Shown here piece by piece: positions 1 through 9,462 of a stretch of DNA of 64,000 nt. Both the position numbers and the translations under genes were made by a program. The stretch lies in the NCBI GenBank assembly GCA_949284715.1, contig CASDWH010000002.1:1-64000 (forward strand). The letters run 5' to 3'. Under the pieces are notes generated by a model that saw only the letters and a list, made by a program, of their open reading frames with translations, was not told where the DNA came from and made no database searches. The DNA comes from an uncultured bacterium. GTDB taxonomy: Bacteria; Cyanobacteriota; Vampirovibrionia; Gastranaerophilales; Gastranaerophilaceae. How positions within the stretch are numbered: the stretch's first letter is position 1; each line of letters opens with the position of its first letter.

Positions 1-77
1 ATTACGTGTTGAAAACTCAACGTTTCCAACACTCCAGCCTCTGCTCGCATTCGCTTTGGTTGCGAAGCAAAAGCGGA

Positions 78-141
78 TTGTTGCCGAAGTGCGGAGTGCT
101 TTTGCGTAAGCAAAACACGCAGACACGTTTAACGGCAACAA
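78..141. repeat. nested foldback element, left edge
   Basis: A perfect 9-bp inverted repeat (TTGTTGCCG at 78-86, CGGCAACAA at 133-141) encloses a second hairpin at 96-118 (GTGCTTTTGC, loop GTAA, GCAAAACAC, one bulge). The sequence is richer in GC than its surroundings and holds no convincing gene. It is non-coding structured DNA or RNA of unknown role. Confidence 0.6.
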
Positions 142-190
142 CCAAGCAGAAAGAAATAAAGCTAAAGAAAGAAAACTACGCAATCAAAAA

Positions 191-347
191 CAGTCACTAA
201 ACTCAACCCGAGGCAAAATAACTCGCTGCGCTCAAACAGCGCGAACGAGCGAGGGGCGTAAGGCAAAACGGGAGCTTTTGCCTGTAGACCCGTTCAACGC
301 GAGTGAACAAGAGAATTTTGCCCTGCTGCTGTTTCGTTAAGTGACTG
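191..347. repeat. 157-bp foldback element with terminal inverted repeats
   Basis: The ends are near-perfect inverted repeats (CAGTCACTAAAC at 191-202, GTTAAGTGACTG at 336-347). A second inner pair (GGCAAAATAACTC near 212 and GAGAATTTTGCC near 311) continues the foldback. Smaller hairpins sit inside, for example AACGGG with CCCGTT and GTTCA with TGAAC. No reading frame is credible. It could be a miniature mobile element or a structured RNA. No target-site duplication was found. Confidence 0.5.
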
Positions 348-441
348 TAGGAAAAAAATAAATATATTTGTTTGATATTATCTTGGACAACAGTGGAACC
401 AAGTTCAGGGTGGCTATTTTAGCTATTATCAGTGGAATTTG

Positions 442-2544
442 CTACATAAATCCCGGTTTTACGTATAAAAAGTTAAATATCTGATTGACGGCATCATCAG
501 GCGTTTTGTTATAATAAAGCCAGACCTCCTGTTCAACGGTTTTTAAAAGTTGTGAATCCGGTGTTTCAATAGGCGGGCCGGCAGGTGTTGAGCGTGATGA
601 ATTCTTAGGATTGGAAATAACACCGGTTGACCTTATAAGGCTTAATCTCAGTTCATTTTTAAATACTTCGTACTGGGTTATTCCGCATAAAACCGCCCCG
701 AATCCGTTAGTACTGACAAGCCGCTGGCATGGTGCTGTATTTGTCGGGGCTTCAATTCCGCGTTTGTCCGGTAAATGCTCTCTGATTTCGTATTCTGGAT
801 TGAAACTCCTTTTTATAAATCTGTTCATATCTTCAGAAATCGTTTCTGTAATATATTTATCAAATTCAAGACACATAAAAAGATGATGGTTTTTCTTTTT
901 ATTATTTATAATAAATCGAAATTTCGGGAAATCACTGTCAGCATCAAGAGAAACTTCAAGTTTTATATTCTGTTCAAACCTAATTTCAATAATAGCCCTT
1001 AAAGAAGATTTGAATTTTAGTTGTGATGATTTTATTTTTAAAATAGTACCCCTGTCGTCTTTTACAGGGCCGCGGTTGTAGCTGTCGCCGTAGTCTTTAA
1101 AATCTTTTAAAAATATATTTATATATTTTTTGCCGGCATGGAATTTGATACTTTCATCTATTTTAACAGACACTCTGCCTTTTAGTACCGTGTCGCTTGC
1201 AAAAACTGGTATATCAGGAATTGCCGGTTTAAACTCTGTTTCCCCGTGGTTGATATCTTTTACATATTCTAAAGTTGTGTAGATTGTTTGGTAATCTTCT
1301 GTAACCGGAATCCTTTTTATATCAGTCAGCAAATCTTCCGGAAAACCTTTAAAGGTATTTAGGATTATATCGCCCGGAGTTTTTTTGTTTTTGATTCTTT
1401 CAACAACCCCGCAAAATCCAGCAGCCCCAAAGTTTAGTATTTTGTTTTTTAATTTTTTATCAAACTTTATTTCTGAAGATATTTCTTTACAAATTTGTTC
1501 TATTTTTTTGTATCTTAAAATGTTTTCATAATGCGTATCATCTGTTGAACATCCGCATATACTGTCATGCGCCTGATTTTTCAGCAGAAGTTTGTACCCG
1601 TATTCAAGTATTTTCCCGTATTTATCATTAAGCTTGTAGTGATTAACCAATCTTTCTGTACGTTCAAGTTCATATTCCGCCAGGATATTCATTCTTTTTA
1701 TGTCAGCGCGTGACGAGTATGAACCCTCCAGTGTAAATGTCAGTGTATTATTTCGTAATTCTCCTGTATGTATTGTTTTGTAATTATCCTTTACGGCATT
1801 TATATAATCAAAGATAGAACCGGCTTTTATTTCATAATTATCAAGCAGCCGGTTAACTGCTGGAAGTTGTTCCTTGATATCAGACGGAATTCCGAGGTGG
1901 TCGGCGCCTACGGGCAGCAATAATACCTCACCGGATTTTGCTGCTATTTTATCAAGATTATTTCTTAAAAAAGCAGCTTTTTCTTCGATTGAAAGTTTTG
2001 TTGTAAAAATATCCATAAAATACCCGCGAACGAGGTTTATTGCATTAATTTCGCCGCCGGTTTGCGATTTCCAGACAAATTCAGACGGCAAATCTCCGCA
2101 GCCGCGCCACACAATACATTCATTCAGCCCGAATTCTTTTAAAATTTTTATTACACCATCAGAATGTCCGAAGGTGTCCGGCAGGTAGCCTGTAAAATCT
2201 TCACATCCAAACTCCCGTGCAATTCTTAAACCGTACTCAAGGTTTTTTCTAAACAGGTTCTCATTAGTAAGAAATTCATCTATCAAGCAATAAAAAGGCC
2301 CGATGAATAGTTTCTTCTTTTTTATAAAATCACGTATGATTTTGTCTTTTTCAGGCCGAATTTTAAGATAGTCAAGAAGCGCTGCGGTCTGTCCGTCGAA
2401 ATAAAAAGACGGAATCAAATCATTTTCAAGAGCAAAGAGAACTTCATCAAAGACTCTTAATAGCCTTAATCTGAAAATTTCAAACTCTCTGTACCATTCT
2501 CTATCCCAATGAGTATGCAGATAAGCGATAACTTGTTTTTTCAC
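442..2544 (-). CDS. glycoside hydrolase family 38 alpha-mannosidase-like protein
   Basis: This 700-residue cytoplasmic protein (no signal peptide) belongs to GH38, which removes alpha-linked mannose from glycans or glycerate conjugates. The family's metal-binding N-terminal signature HTHWDREW is at residues 10-17. The likely nucleophile is Asp123 in PDTFGH, and an R-G-C-G-D stretch follows. The C-terminal two thirds match the beta-sandwich mannosidase region only weakly, and 700 residues is short for the family (usually 850-1000). It is monocistronic, with purA upstream on the same strand (25 bp). The substrate cannot be told from sequence. Confidence 0.85.
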   Translation of the reverse strand: MKKQVIAYLHTHWDREWYREFEIFRLRLLRVFDEVLFALENDLIPSFYFDGQTAALLDYLKIRPEKDKIIRDFIKKKKLFIGPFYCLIDEFLTNENLFRKNLEYGLRIAREFGCEDFTGYLPDTFGHSDGVIKILKEFGLNECIVWRGCGDLPSEFVWKSQTGGEINAINLVRGYFMDIFTTKLSIEEKAAFLRNNLDKIAAKSGEVLLLPVGADHLGIPSDIKEQLPAVNRLLDNYEIKAGSIFDYINAVKDNYKTIHTGELRNNTLTFTLEGSYSSRADIKRMNILAEYELERTERLVNHYKLNDKYGKILEYGYKLLLKNQAHDSICGCSTDDTHYENILRYKKIEQICKEISSEIKFDKKLKNKILNFGAAGFCGVVERIKNKKTPGDIILNTFKGFPEDLLTDIKRIPVTEDYQTIYTTLEYVKDINHGETEFKPAIPDIPVFASDTVLKGRVSVKIDESIKFHAGKKYINIFLKDFKDYGDSYNRGPVKDDRGTILKIKSSQLKFKSSLRAIIEIRFEQNIKLEVSLDADSDFPKFRFIINNKKKNHHLFMCLEFDKYITETISEDMNRFIKRSFNPEYEIREHLPDKRGIEAPTNTAPCQRLVSTNGFGAVLCGITQYEVFKNELRLSLIRSTGVISNPKNSSRSTPAGPPIETPDSQLLKTVEQEVWLYYNKTPDDAVNQIFNFLYVKPGFM

Positions 2545-2569
2545 CTGTCCCCCTTAGAATAAGTTTTTA

Positions 2570-3850
2570 TTACGGGTTTTTGAAAATTGTCTGTTCTCTA
2601 TCCGGCCCCACGCTAACTATTGATATCGGGGTTTCTAGTATGGCTTCCAGTCGTTCAATGTATTTTTTTGTATTTTCAGGAAGTTCATCAAACTCTTTGA
2701 CATCTGTAATATTTGACATCCAGCCTGGCATTGTTTCATAAACAGGTTCGTAATATTTGTGAGTGAATACATCGGTAGGATAATATTTGGTAATTTCACC
2801 TGTTTTTGTATTTTTATAAGCGGTGCAAATTTTTATCTCAGGGAATTTATTAAATACATCAAGTTTTGTCAGTGCAATTTGAGTAATTCCGCCGACCTGT
2901 ACTGCGTAACGCATAGTTACTGCATCAAACCAGCCGCATCTGCGCGGCCGGCCGGTTGTTACACCAAATTCGCGGCCTGTTTCCTGTATTTCTTTTCCGG
3001 TACTATCTTTAAGCTCTGTTACAAATGGGCCTTCTCCTACTCGTGTAACATACGCTTTTGCAACACCAATTACCTCATCTATTGTTTTGGGGCCAAAACC
3101 GCTGCCTACAGCCGCACCGCCGCCAATAGGATTAGAACTTGTGACAAACGGATAAGTCCCCCAGTCTATATCAAGCATAACACCCTGTGCGCCTTCAAAT
3201 AGAATTTTGTCATCTTTATGTTCTTCTAATAATTTCTGCCATTCAAAACATACATAAGGTTTGAATATTTCTGCGTACTTTCTGCAAAGTTCTGTTATAC
3301 ATTCTTTGGAATATTCATCCAGTCCGTATACTTTTGATAATGTTTTATTTTTGAGCGGTAAAATTATATCAAGCTTCTCTGATAAAGTTTCTTCATCAAA
3401 CAAATCCTGAATTTTAAGTCCTGTTCTAGCCGCTTTATCTGTGTAAGTCGGGCCAATGCCTTTTTTTGTTGTTCCAATTTTTCCTTTGCCGGCATGCGAT
3501 TCACTGTATCCGTCTATTTCTATGTGATAAGGCATTGTAACAGATGCGAGAGGACTAATTTTTAGCCCTGATAAATTAACACCTCGGCTTTTTAGTTCAT
3601 CAATTTCTGCTTTAAATGATTCAGGATGGATAACTGTACCTGTTCCTATAAAACAAATTTTGTTCCCATAGAGTATACCTGAGGGGATTAAGTGAAATTT
3701 ATAAGTTGTGTTGTTTGCAACAACGGTATGACCGGCATTACAGCCGCCTTGATATCTTATAATAAAATCAGCACTACCAGCCAGGAGATCTGTTATTTTG
3801 GCTTTCCCTTCATCTCCCCATTGCGCACCCAGAACTACAATATTAGCCAT
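2570..3850 (-). CDS. purA: adenylosuccinate synthetase
   Basis: PurA joins IMP and aspartate using GTP in the first committed step to AMP. The 426-residue product starts at ATG 3850 (MANIVVLGAQWGDEG), which is the usual family start; the frame stays open upstream without family similarity. The GDEGK phosphate loop is at residues 11-15. GGCNAGHT, GTTKKGIGP and the C-terminal VGPDREQT block are all present. A small departure is GDEGKAKITD, where most enzymes have GKGKIVD. A 66-residue gene ends 1 bp upstream, so the two are probably co-transcribed. Confidence 0.97.
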   Translation of the reverse strand: MANIVVLGAQWGDEGKAKITDLLAGSADFIIRYQGGCNAGHTVVANNTTYKFHLIPSGILYGNKICFIGTGTVIHPESFKAEIDELKSRGVNLSGLKISPLASVTMPYHIEIDGYSESHAGKGKIGTTKKGIGPTYTDKAARTGLKIQDLFDEETLSEKLDIILPLKNKTLSKVYGLDEYSKECITELCRKYAEIFKPYVCFEWQKLLEEHKDDKILFEGAQGVMLDIDWGTYPFVTSSNPIGGGAAVGSGFGPKTIDEVIGVAKAYVTRVGEGPFVTELKDSTGKEIQETGREFGVTTGRPRRCGWFDAVTMRYAVQVGGITQIALTKLDVFNKFPEIKICTAYKNTKTGEITKYYPTDVFTHKYYEPVYETMPGWMSNITDVKEFDELPENTKKYIERLEAILETPISIVSVGPDREQTIFKNP

Positions 3851-3851
3851 A

Positions 3852-4052
3852 CTATTGACCTTGCTGCTGCTTAGCTTTTTTTGCCGCCTGCTTTGCTTGT
3901 ACATCAAGCATTGAGTTATAAGCAAGCATATAAACTGCACACAATTTATAATTCTTTAAATACCAGGCGCAATTTTCCTGCATACATACAATTTCTACCT
4001 GTGAGCCAACACTCATTAGCGGGCATAAACTAACCTGTCTTTCTCCTGACAT
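3852..4052 (-). CDS. small cysteine-rich conserved hypothetical protein
   Basis: This 66-residue protein has cysteines in the pattern CPLM, CMQENCAWYL, CAVYML, followed by a lysine/glutamine-rich tail. Small bacterial proteins of this kind, with CAWW/CAWY and CA-I/V-Y motifs, are widespread and may bind metal, but none has a function I can name. It lies 3 bp downstream of the flavin reductase gene and 1 bp upstream of purA in a tight minus-strand operon, which supports it as real. Confidence 0.7.
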   Translation of the reverse strand: MSGERQVSLCPLMSVGSQVEIVCMQENCAWYLKNYKLCAVYMLAYNSMLDVQAKQAAKKAKQQQGQ

Positions 4053-4055
4053 AAA

Positions 4056-4892
4056 TTATATTCTCCTGTTTAACAAATTACAATTTTCATCACGTTTCCG
4101 TTCACTGTCTTTATAAATAGATGTTCTGTTGATTACTTCATCAAAATCTATCTGATGAGCATCAAAATCAGGGCCGTCAACGCAGGCAAATCTAACTTTT
4201 CCTCCGACTGTCAGTCTGCACGCGCCGCACATCCCTGTACCATCAACCATAATCGGATTCATGCTGGCTTCGGTATAAATATTTTTATCTTTTGTTAAGT
4301 CAGCAACTGCTTTCATCATTGGCATTGGGCCTACAGCTATTACATAGTTGATTTTTTCCTGATTAATCAGACGTTCCAGCACTCCCGTTACAAATCCTTG
4401 TTCTCCCAGTGAGCCGTCATTTGTGGTTATAAATAGTTCTGTGCAGGCTTGTTTCATTTTATCCTGCCAGAAAATCAAATCTTTTGTCCTTGCTCCCATT
4501 ATCATGTAGACTTTATTCCCTGCTTCTTTAAAAGCTTTGGATATGAGGTAGCAAGGCGCAGCGCCATATCCTCCGGCAACACAGACTACAGTCCCGTATT
4601 TTTCGATATGAGTGGGGGTACCCAAGGGGCCGGCTAAATCAACAAGCTCATCTCCAACATTCAGTTGTGCAAGTTTTTTTGTTGTATATCCTACAGCCAT
4701 AAATACAATTGTCAAAAGTCCTTTTTCTTTGTCAATGTCAGCTATTGTTAACGGGATTCTTTCGCCATCCTTTTCAACGCGTAAAATTATAAACTGCCCG
4801 GCTTTTGCGTTTCTTACAACGTAAGGCGCTTCAACGGTCAGTTCAAATTGATTATCGCATAATTCTCTTTTTGATAGAATTTTATAACTCAT
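4056..4892 (-). CDS. FAD/NAD(P)-binding ferredoxin-NADP reductase subunit (NfnA/SudB/PyrK type)
   Basis: This is a flavoprotein of the ferredoxin reductase superfamily, resembling the alpha subunit of NADH-dependent ferredoxin:NADP oxidoreductase and the electron-transfer subunit of sulfide dehydrogenase. The FAD-binding segment RIPLTIAD is near residue 47, and the NAD(P) loop VAGGYGAAPC near 107. A C-terminal [2Fe-2S] cysteine set (MCGACRL through RFACVDGP) is near 220-240. I chose ATG 4892 (MSYKIL), preceded by AGAGAG, over an upstream TTG. No large NfnB/GltD-type partner lies in the window, so its physiological partner is unknown. Confidence 0.85.
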   Translation of the reverse strand: MSYKILSKRELCDNQFELTVEAPYVVRNAKAGQFIILRVEKDGERIPLTIADIDKEKGLLTIVFMAVGYTTKKLAQLNVGDELVDLAGPLGTPTHIEKYGTVVCVAGGYGAAPCYLISKAFKEAGNKVYMIMGARTKDLIFWQDKMKQACTELFITTNDGSLGEQGFVTGVLERLINQEKINYVIAVGPMPMMKAVADLTKDKNIYTEASMNPIMVDGTGMCGACRLTVGGKVRFACVDGPDFDAHQIDFDEVINRTSIYKDSERKRDENCNLLNRRI

Positions 4893-4979
4893 TATCAATC
4901 TCTCTTGGACTACCTATTTATTCTATCATAAAAAAAGAAATAAGTTAAATATTTTTTGCATTCGTGCTACAATTTGGGT

Positions 4980-5699
4980 ATGTTAAGCTTATATGTTGCA
5001 TCTACAGAGTTAAAGGCAGGAAAAACATTTATAAGTGCAGGGCTTGCTGCGACTATGCAGAGTCTTGATTACTCCACCTGCGTTTATAAGCCGGTGCAGA
5101 CATCCGGTATTGAAATCAGCGGGTTTATGCAATCACCCGATTTGACCTATATTAAAACTATTGATCCTTATATAGAAACTTATTTTACATATTTGTTTAA
5201 ATCAGACTGCGAACCTCTTATTGCGGCTGAAAAGGAGCGTGAATATATTGATATGGACTTGATTCTGCATGAGTACAAAAATATAACAGAGAAATACGAT
5301 TGTTCTATTTTAGACGGCTCCTGCGGTATAATGAGTCCGCTGACGCAGGAATATACTACTATGGATATGCTCTATCTGATGAAAATACCTTTATTATTAG
5401 TTATAACTCCATCCAGGGAAGCTGTTAATAATGCTTTGTTAATTTTAAATCTTGCTGCGGAGCGCGGGGTAAATATAAGGGGGGCTGTTATTAATAATAT
5501 TCCTGAATTTTCTGAGTCTGTAAAAATAACATCTATTCCAAGAATTATTGAAGAATATACAAACGCAAAAATTCTCGGGCTGGTGAATCGTCTTGAAGAT
5601 AAATTTAATCCCAATGATCTGATAACCTCTATTTTGAACGGTATAGATATTGAAAGTGTGTTTGGGATTAAGATTGCGAAACTGGATTTAGGCTCATGA
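4980..5699 (+). CDS. bioD: dethiobiotin synthetase-like P-loop protein
   Basis: BioD closes the ureido ring of dethiobiotin from diaminopelargonate, CO2 and ATP. The N-terminus (MLSLYVASTELKAGKT) carries the P-loop of this family and is followed by YKPVQTSG, the substrate-loop lysine region. A DGSCGIMSPL segment near residue 115 matches the EGAGG-V-P block only loosely. I start at ATG 4980; the open frame from 4956 lacks similarity. No other biotin gene is nearby. A related CobQ/DRTGG-type P-loop protein is the main alternative. It overlaps rsmD by 4 bp (ATGA). Confidence 0.7.
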   Translation: MLSLYVASTELKAGKTFISAGLAATMQSLDYSTCVYKPVQTSGIEISGFMQSPDLTYIKTIDPYIETYFTYLFKSDCEPLIAAEKEREYIDMDLILHEYKNITEKYDCSILDGSCGIMSPLTQEYTTMDMLYLMKIPLLLVITPSREAVNNALLILNLAAERGVNIRGAVINNIPEFSESVKITSIPRIIEEYTNAKILGLVNRLEDKFNPNDLITSILNGIDIESVFGIKIAKLDLGS

Positions 5700-6214
5700 A
5701 TATAACCGGCGGGAAATTTAATGGACGGGTTTTAAAGGTTCCGGATTCTTCAATAACGCGCCCGACTCTCTCAAAAGTCAGAATGAGTGTTTTTAATGTC
5801 TTGTATTCTATTATCGGCTCTTTTGACGGAAAAAGTTTTTTAGATTTGTTTGCAGGCTCAGGCGTAATGGGATTAGAGGCTGCAAGCCGCGGATTCTCTG
5901 ATATAACGGCTATTGAAAAAAATCGGACAGTTTTTGAAATCGTTAAATCTAATTATAAGACGCTTGGTGTGTCCGCTAATCTTCTTTGTGCTGACTCTTT
6001 GAAATTTTTATCGCGGACAGATGGGTTTTATGACGTTATTTACATAGATCCGCCTTATTTAAGCGGAATTTATGAGCAAATACTTAATATACTTCCTGAG
6101 TTTGATATTGCAGTTGTTGAACATTCTGTACCTCTTGATTTCTCCGATTTTGAGATAGTTCAGTCAAAAAATTACGGCGGGAAAATGCTATCATATCTGC
6201 ACCGCAAGATGTAA
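5696..6214 (+). CDS. rsmD: 16S rRNA (guanine966-N2)-methyltransferase
   Basis: RsmD methylates G966 of 16S rRNA in the assembled small-subunit head. The 172-residue product has the family start (ITGGKFNGR), the RPT-S-VR-SVFN block, the SAM-binding LDLFAGSGVMGLEAASRG, and the catalytic DPPY at about residue 122. It is translationally coupled to the bioD-like gene through ATGA and ends at a strong intrinsic terminator. Length is normal for the family. Confidence 0.95.
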   Translation: MNITGGKFNGRVLKVPDSSITRPTLSKVRMSVFNVLYSIIGSFDGKSFLDLFAGSGVMGLEAASRGFSDITAIEKNRTVFEIVKSNYKTLGVSANLLCADSLKFLSRTDGFYDVIYIDPPYLSGIYEQILNILPEFDIAVVEHSVPLDFSDFEIVQSKNYGGKMLSYLHRKM

Positions 6215-6230
6215 ATTTGCAAAAAAAAAC

Positions 6231-6251
6231 AAGACCCGATAAGCGGGTCTT
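6231..6251. terminator. bidirectional intrinsic terminator
   Basis: A perfect 8-bp stem (AAGACCCG at 6231-6238, CGGGTCTT at 6244-6251) has an A-run on one side and a T-run on the other. It sits between the convergent rsmD and ftsZ genes and can stop transcription both ways. Confidence 0.9.
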
Positions 6252-6273
6252 ATTTTCTATGTAATTATCTTTC

Positions 6274-7479
6274 CTATTTCTTTAAGAACTCAGGAATTTG
6301 AATATCCGAGAAGGTCGGAATTGTAGGCATTTTAGGCGTTTGAGCCGCGTTGCTGTTATTAAATGCTCCGGAGAAAAACTCGGCAGCACTTATTGAACGC
6401 CCTTCGACTCTTTCTTCAATAGTGCTTTGAGATTTAAGTTCAAAGCCTGTAGCGATAACAGTAATTTGGATTTCACCTTGAATATTGTCATCAACTACCG
6501 CGCCGATAATAACTCTTGCATCATCAAGTACAGCATCATTAATAATGTTTGTAGCATCGGTAACTTCGTGCAGAGTCATATCCGGCCCGCCTGTAATATT
6601 AACAATTACGCCGCTTGCTCCGTTAATTGAAGTTTCAAGGAGTTGTGAGTTAATAGCGATTTTAGCGGCTTCAATAGCTCTGCCTTCGCCGGTGCCTCTT
6701 CCGATACCCATAAGCGCTGAACCTGATGCCTGCATAACGCTTTTAACATCTGCAAAATCAACGTTGATAAGCCCCGGTATTGTGATGATATCAGAAATGC
6801 CCTGAACACCTCTTAAAAGTACTTCGTCAACAACAATGAAGGATTCTTGAAGAGAAACGCGTCTGTCAACAACGTCAAGAAGCTTATCATTAGGTATAAC
6901 GATAAGAGCGTCAACGGATTCTTTAAGTTTCTCTAAACCTTGTTGAGCCTGATTCTGACGTCTTTTCCCTTCAAAAGAGAAAGGTTTTGTAACAACAGCA
7001 ATAGTAAGAATGCCTAAATCTTTTGCAATTTTGGCAACAATAGGAGCCGCGCCTGTGCCTGTACCGCCGCCCATTCCGGCAGTAACAAATACCATATCGG
7101 CACCTTCTATAGCCTGTGTAATTTCTTGTTGTGCTTCTTCCGCTGCTTTTTCACCAACCTGGGGTTCTCCGCCTGCGCCGAGTCCGTTGGTTAATTTAGC
7201 GCCTAATTGAATTTTATTTTTTGATTGGGAACAATTAAGCACCTGTAAGTCAGTATTCATAAGCCAAAATTCGACACCTGATAAGCCGCTCTTAATCATT
7301 CTGTTAACAGCGTTTCCGCCGCCGCCGCCGACACCTATAACTTTAATCTTTGCCGGATTTACTCCCGGTGCCGACGCTGCACTATATTCCGGTGCATTTG
7401 TTGTATTCATTCCGTATGAACTATTCTGTGTGTTCACGCTATCTTTTCTTCCGAAAATATCTGGTCCTAAATTGTCCAC
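6274..7479 (-). CDS. ftsZ: cell division GTPase FtsZ
   Basis: FtsZ polymerises into the cytokinetic Z-ring. This 401-residue copy is complete. It has the G-box [13 protein letters not shown], the tubulin signature [28 protein letters not shown] and the T7 catalytic loop NVDFADVK. A disordered linker leads to the C-terminal peptide IPEFLKK, which binds membrane anchors. The start is GTG 7479 with AGGGGA 4-5 bp upstream. It stands alone, without ftsA/ftsQ. It is the housekeeping copy against which the two truncated homologues at 47.7 and 53.8 kb should be compared. Confidence 0.98.
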   Translation of the reverse strand: MDNLGPDIFGRKDSVNTQNSSYGMNTTNAPEYSAASAPGVNPAKIKVIGVGGGGGNAVNRMIKSGLSGVEFWLMNTDLQVLNCSQSKNKIQLGAKLTNGLGAGGEPQVGEKAAEEAQQEITQAIEGADMVFVTAGMGGGTGTGAAPIVAKIAKDLGILTIAVVTKPFSFEGKRRQNQAQQGLEKLKESVDALIVIPNDKLLDVVDRRVSLQESFIVVDEVLLRGVQGISDIITIPGLINVDFADVKSVMQASGSALMGIGRGTGEGRAIEAAKIAINSQLLETSINGASGVIVNITGGPDMTLHEVTDATNIINDAVLDDARVIIGAVVDDNIQGEIQITVIATGFELKSQSTIEERVEGRSISAAEFFSGAFNNSNAAQTPKMPTIPTFSDIQIPEFLKK

Positions 7480-7812
7480 GATTTCCCCTTTAATTTTAAC
7501 TGTATACTTTTTCTATTATATTAACATACTATTTTAAACAGGTAAAATAATAAAGTTTTTTTAAAGAAATATTACAATGATTAATTTTTTGTTACAAACA
7601 TACCGGCATGAAAAATATAACCATGCCTTGCTGTATTTGGAGTGCTTACCGTGTAACCAGCTGCGGTTGTGAAACTATTACATTTTGAAGCCGAATTTGT
7701 GTCTAAAAAATATCGGATAAATTCATCTATATGTATGATTATTTGAAATTGTTATTAAAGTTTAAAAAATTTTAACCGACGGGGTATTTGAAACAGTTTT
7801 TATGGAGCATTT
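7480..7812. other. divergent intergenic region ftsZ / TPR gene
   Basis: This 333-bp AT-rich region separates two divergent genes and must hold both promoters. A TATAAT lies about 40 bp upstream of ftsZ on the minus strand without a clear -35. A GGCATG/CATGCC inverted repeat lies near 7606-7627. No reading frame or RNA gene was recognised. Confidence 0.5.
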
Positions 7813-9462
7813 ATGTCTGAACAAATATTGTTAAACCCCGCAGATAAAGAGCAGGATGCAATTACAGCTTTGGAAAAAGCAAGATTATATCATGAAAAAT
7901 ATCTTATTAAACAGCAGGAAAAAGATTTAGAAAATGCTATTTCTCTGTATGTTGATACAATTAAGCTAAACCCTGGTATTCCTGAAGCATACTATCGTCT
8001 GGCAAGTCTTTTATATGAAAAAGGCCAGATTACGGTTAACGGGGCTATTGAACAATGCAGAACAGCGCTTACTCTGTCGCCGGATAATGCAAATGCGCAT
8101 ATTTATACCGGCTATTTTCTTGGTGTATCAGGTGATTATGAAGCCGCTGCTGAAGAATTTCGTATTGCTATTAAAAAATCAGGAATGAATTCTGCCCGCC
8201 CTCGGCTGTTTTTGTCAAAAATTATCATGGAGCAGATGAAAAATAAACAGAAAAATGTTGCTTCTATAGCGCAGTTCCTTTATTATTTCTTATCTGGCAG
8301 CCTTATGATTATGTGGGATTATCCGACAATTAAAATGCTTTATAAGTATTTGGCGGATGATTTTTCAGTATTTTCATTTAAAACTCTGGGGTCTACCTGT
8401 GCAAAAATGCGTATGATTCCTTCGGCTCTGGATATTTATTCAAAAGGGGCTGAAAAAACAGAACATGGCGATGTGTTTTATCAGCGCATGGGCGATTTGT
8501 CGCTTGAGTGTGATGATATGATTACCTGCCTTGAATGCTATAGAAAAGCTTTGGAAAATGCGCCGGATAACCGAGAAATAATGATTAAACTCGCAACAAT
8601 TATTCAGACGTACTTTCCTGAGGAAATAGATGAGGCTATAGATTATTATAATAAATTACTTGAATTCGGGATTGATAATGACAAAATTTATTATGAATTG
8701 GGTCATTTGTACTTGAAGAAAGAAGACAGACTGCACGCGGCAACTGCTTTTAAACTGGCGGTTGACCTTGAACCTGAAAATCCATACTATAACAATTCAC
8801 TGGCGTTTGCCTATATCAAGTGCGAGCTTTATGATGATGCTATAGAGTGTTATCAGAAAGCGATAAAAATCAATCCCGATGCCAAGTGGACAGCAATTGT
8901 GTGTCACGCGCTGGGTGCCATATATGGTGAAATTCACGGTAATTTTGAAGCCGCAGAAGCAACCTTTCAGGCTGCAATTGCCCTTGACCCGGAGAATGTT
9001 GATGTTCAGCTTTCGCTTGGCGATTTGTACATGGCAAAAGGCGATATAGATGGAGCCATAAAGGTTTATTGTGATACGATTGCAATAGATGGTGAAAACT
9101 ACTTAAGTTATTCAAAAGTAGGGCTGGCATTATGGGAAAAGGATTATCTTGAAGAATCGCTTGTTGCTTTTCATAAATCAATTGATTTAAATCCGGAATT
9201 TGATATTGCACAAAATAATATTGGTGTAGTTTATCTTGACGGCTTCGGCGATGCAAAAACAGCGATTGAGTATTTTGAGAATGCGTGTACTCTTAACCCG
9301 AATTATACTCTTGCGCATTTTAACGCCGGACGTGCAGCACAGGCTCTGAATAAAAAATCCCTGGCGGCCGAGTACTACCAGCTGGCGATGAACCTTAATA
9401 AACTTACAAATGATTTAGATGAGAAAGATATCAGAGAACGTTTGTACGAACTGTTTGATTAA
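7813..9462 (+). CDS. tetratricopeptide-repeat protein
   Basis: This 549-residue cytoplasmic protein is built almost entirely of TPR helices. About ten 34-residue units are visible, with the usual A-Y-L/A-x(3)-P spacing (for example AIECYQKAIKINPDA and AIEYFENACTLNPNY). TPR solenoids are protein-protein scaffolds; no catalytic domain is fused. The start has GGAG 5 bp upstream. The 3' end overlaps the convergent gene by 4 bp. Partner and role are unknown. Confidence 0.85.
   Translation: MSEQILLNPADKEQDAITALEKARLYHEKYLIKQQEKDLENAISLYVDTIKLNPGIPEAYYRLASLLYEKGQITVNGAIEQCRTALTLSPDNANAHIYTGYFLGVSGDYEAAAEEFRIAIKKSGMNSARPRLFLSKIIMEQMKNKQKNVASIAQFLYYFLSGSLMIMWDYPTIKMLYKYLADDFSVFSFKTLGSTCAKMRMIPSALDIYSKGAEKTEHGDVFYQRMGDLSLECDDMITCLECYRKALENAPDNREIMIKLATIIQTYFPEEIDEAIDYYNKLLEFGIDNDKIYYELGHLYLKKEDRLHAATAFKLAVDLEPENPYYNNSLAFAYIKCELYDDAIECYQKAIKINPDAKWTAIVCHALGAIYGEIHGNFEAAEATFQAAIALDPENVDVQLSLGDLYMAKGDIDGAIKVYCDTIAIDGENYLSYSKVGLALWEKDYLEESLVAFHKSIDLNPEFDIAQNNIGVVYLDGFGDAKTAIEYFENACTLNPNYTLAHFNAGRAAQALNKKSLAAEYYQLAMNLNKLTNDLDEKDIRERLYELFD

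Noticed and set aside
6-200. 64-codon open frame at the left edge
   Set aside because: It lies in palindromic DNA, has no ribosome site and an odd Ser/Lys/Thr composition. The foldback explains the sequence better.
3852-3940. N-terminal extension of PurA to ATG 3940
   Set aside because: The extra 30 residues would overlap the small Cys-rich gene and lack similarity; ATG 3850 matches the family start.
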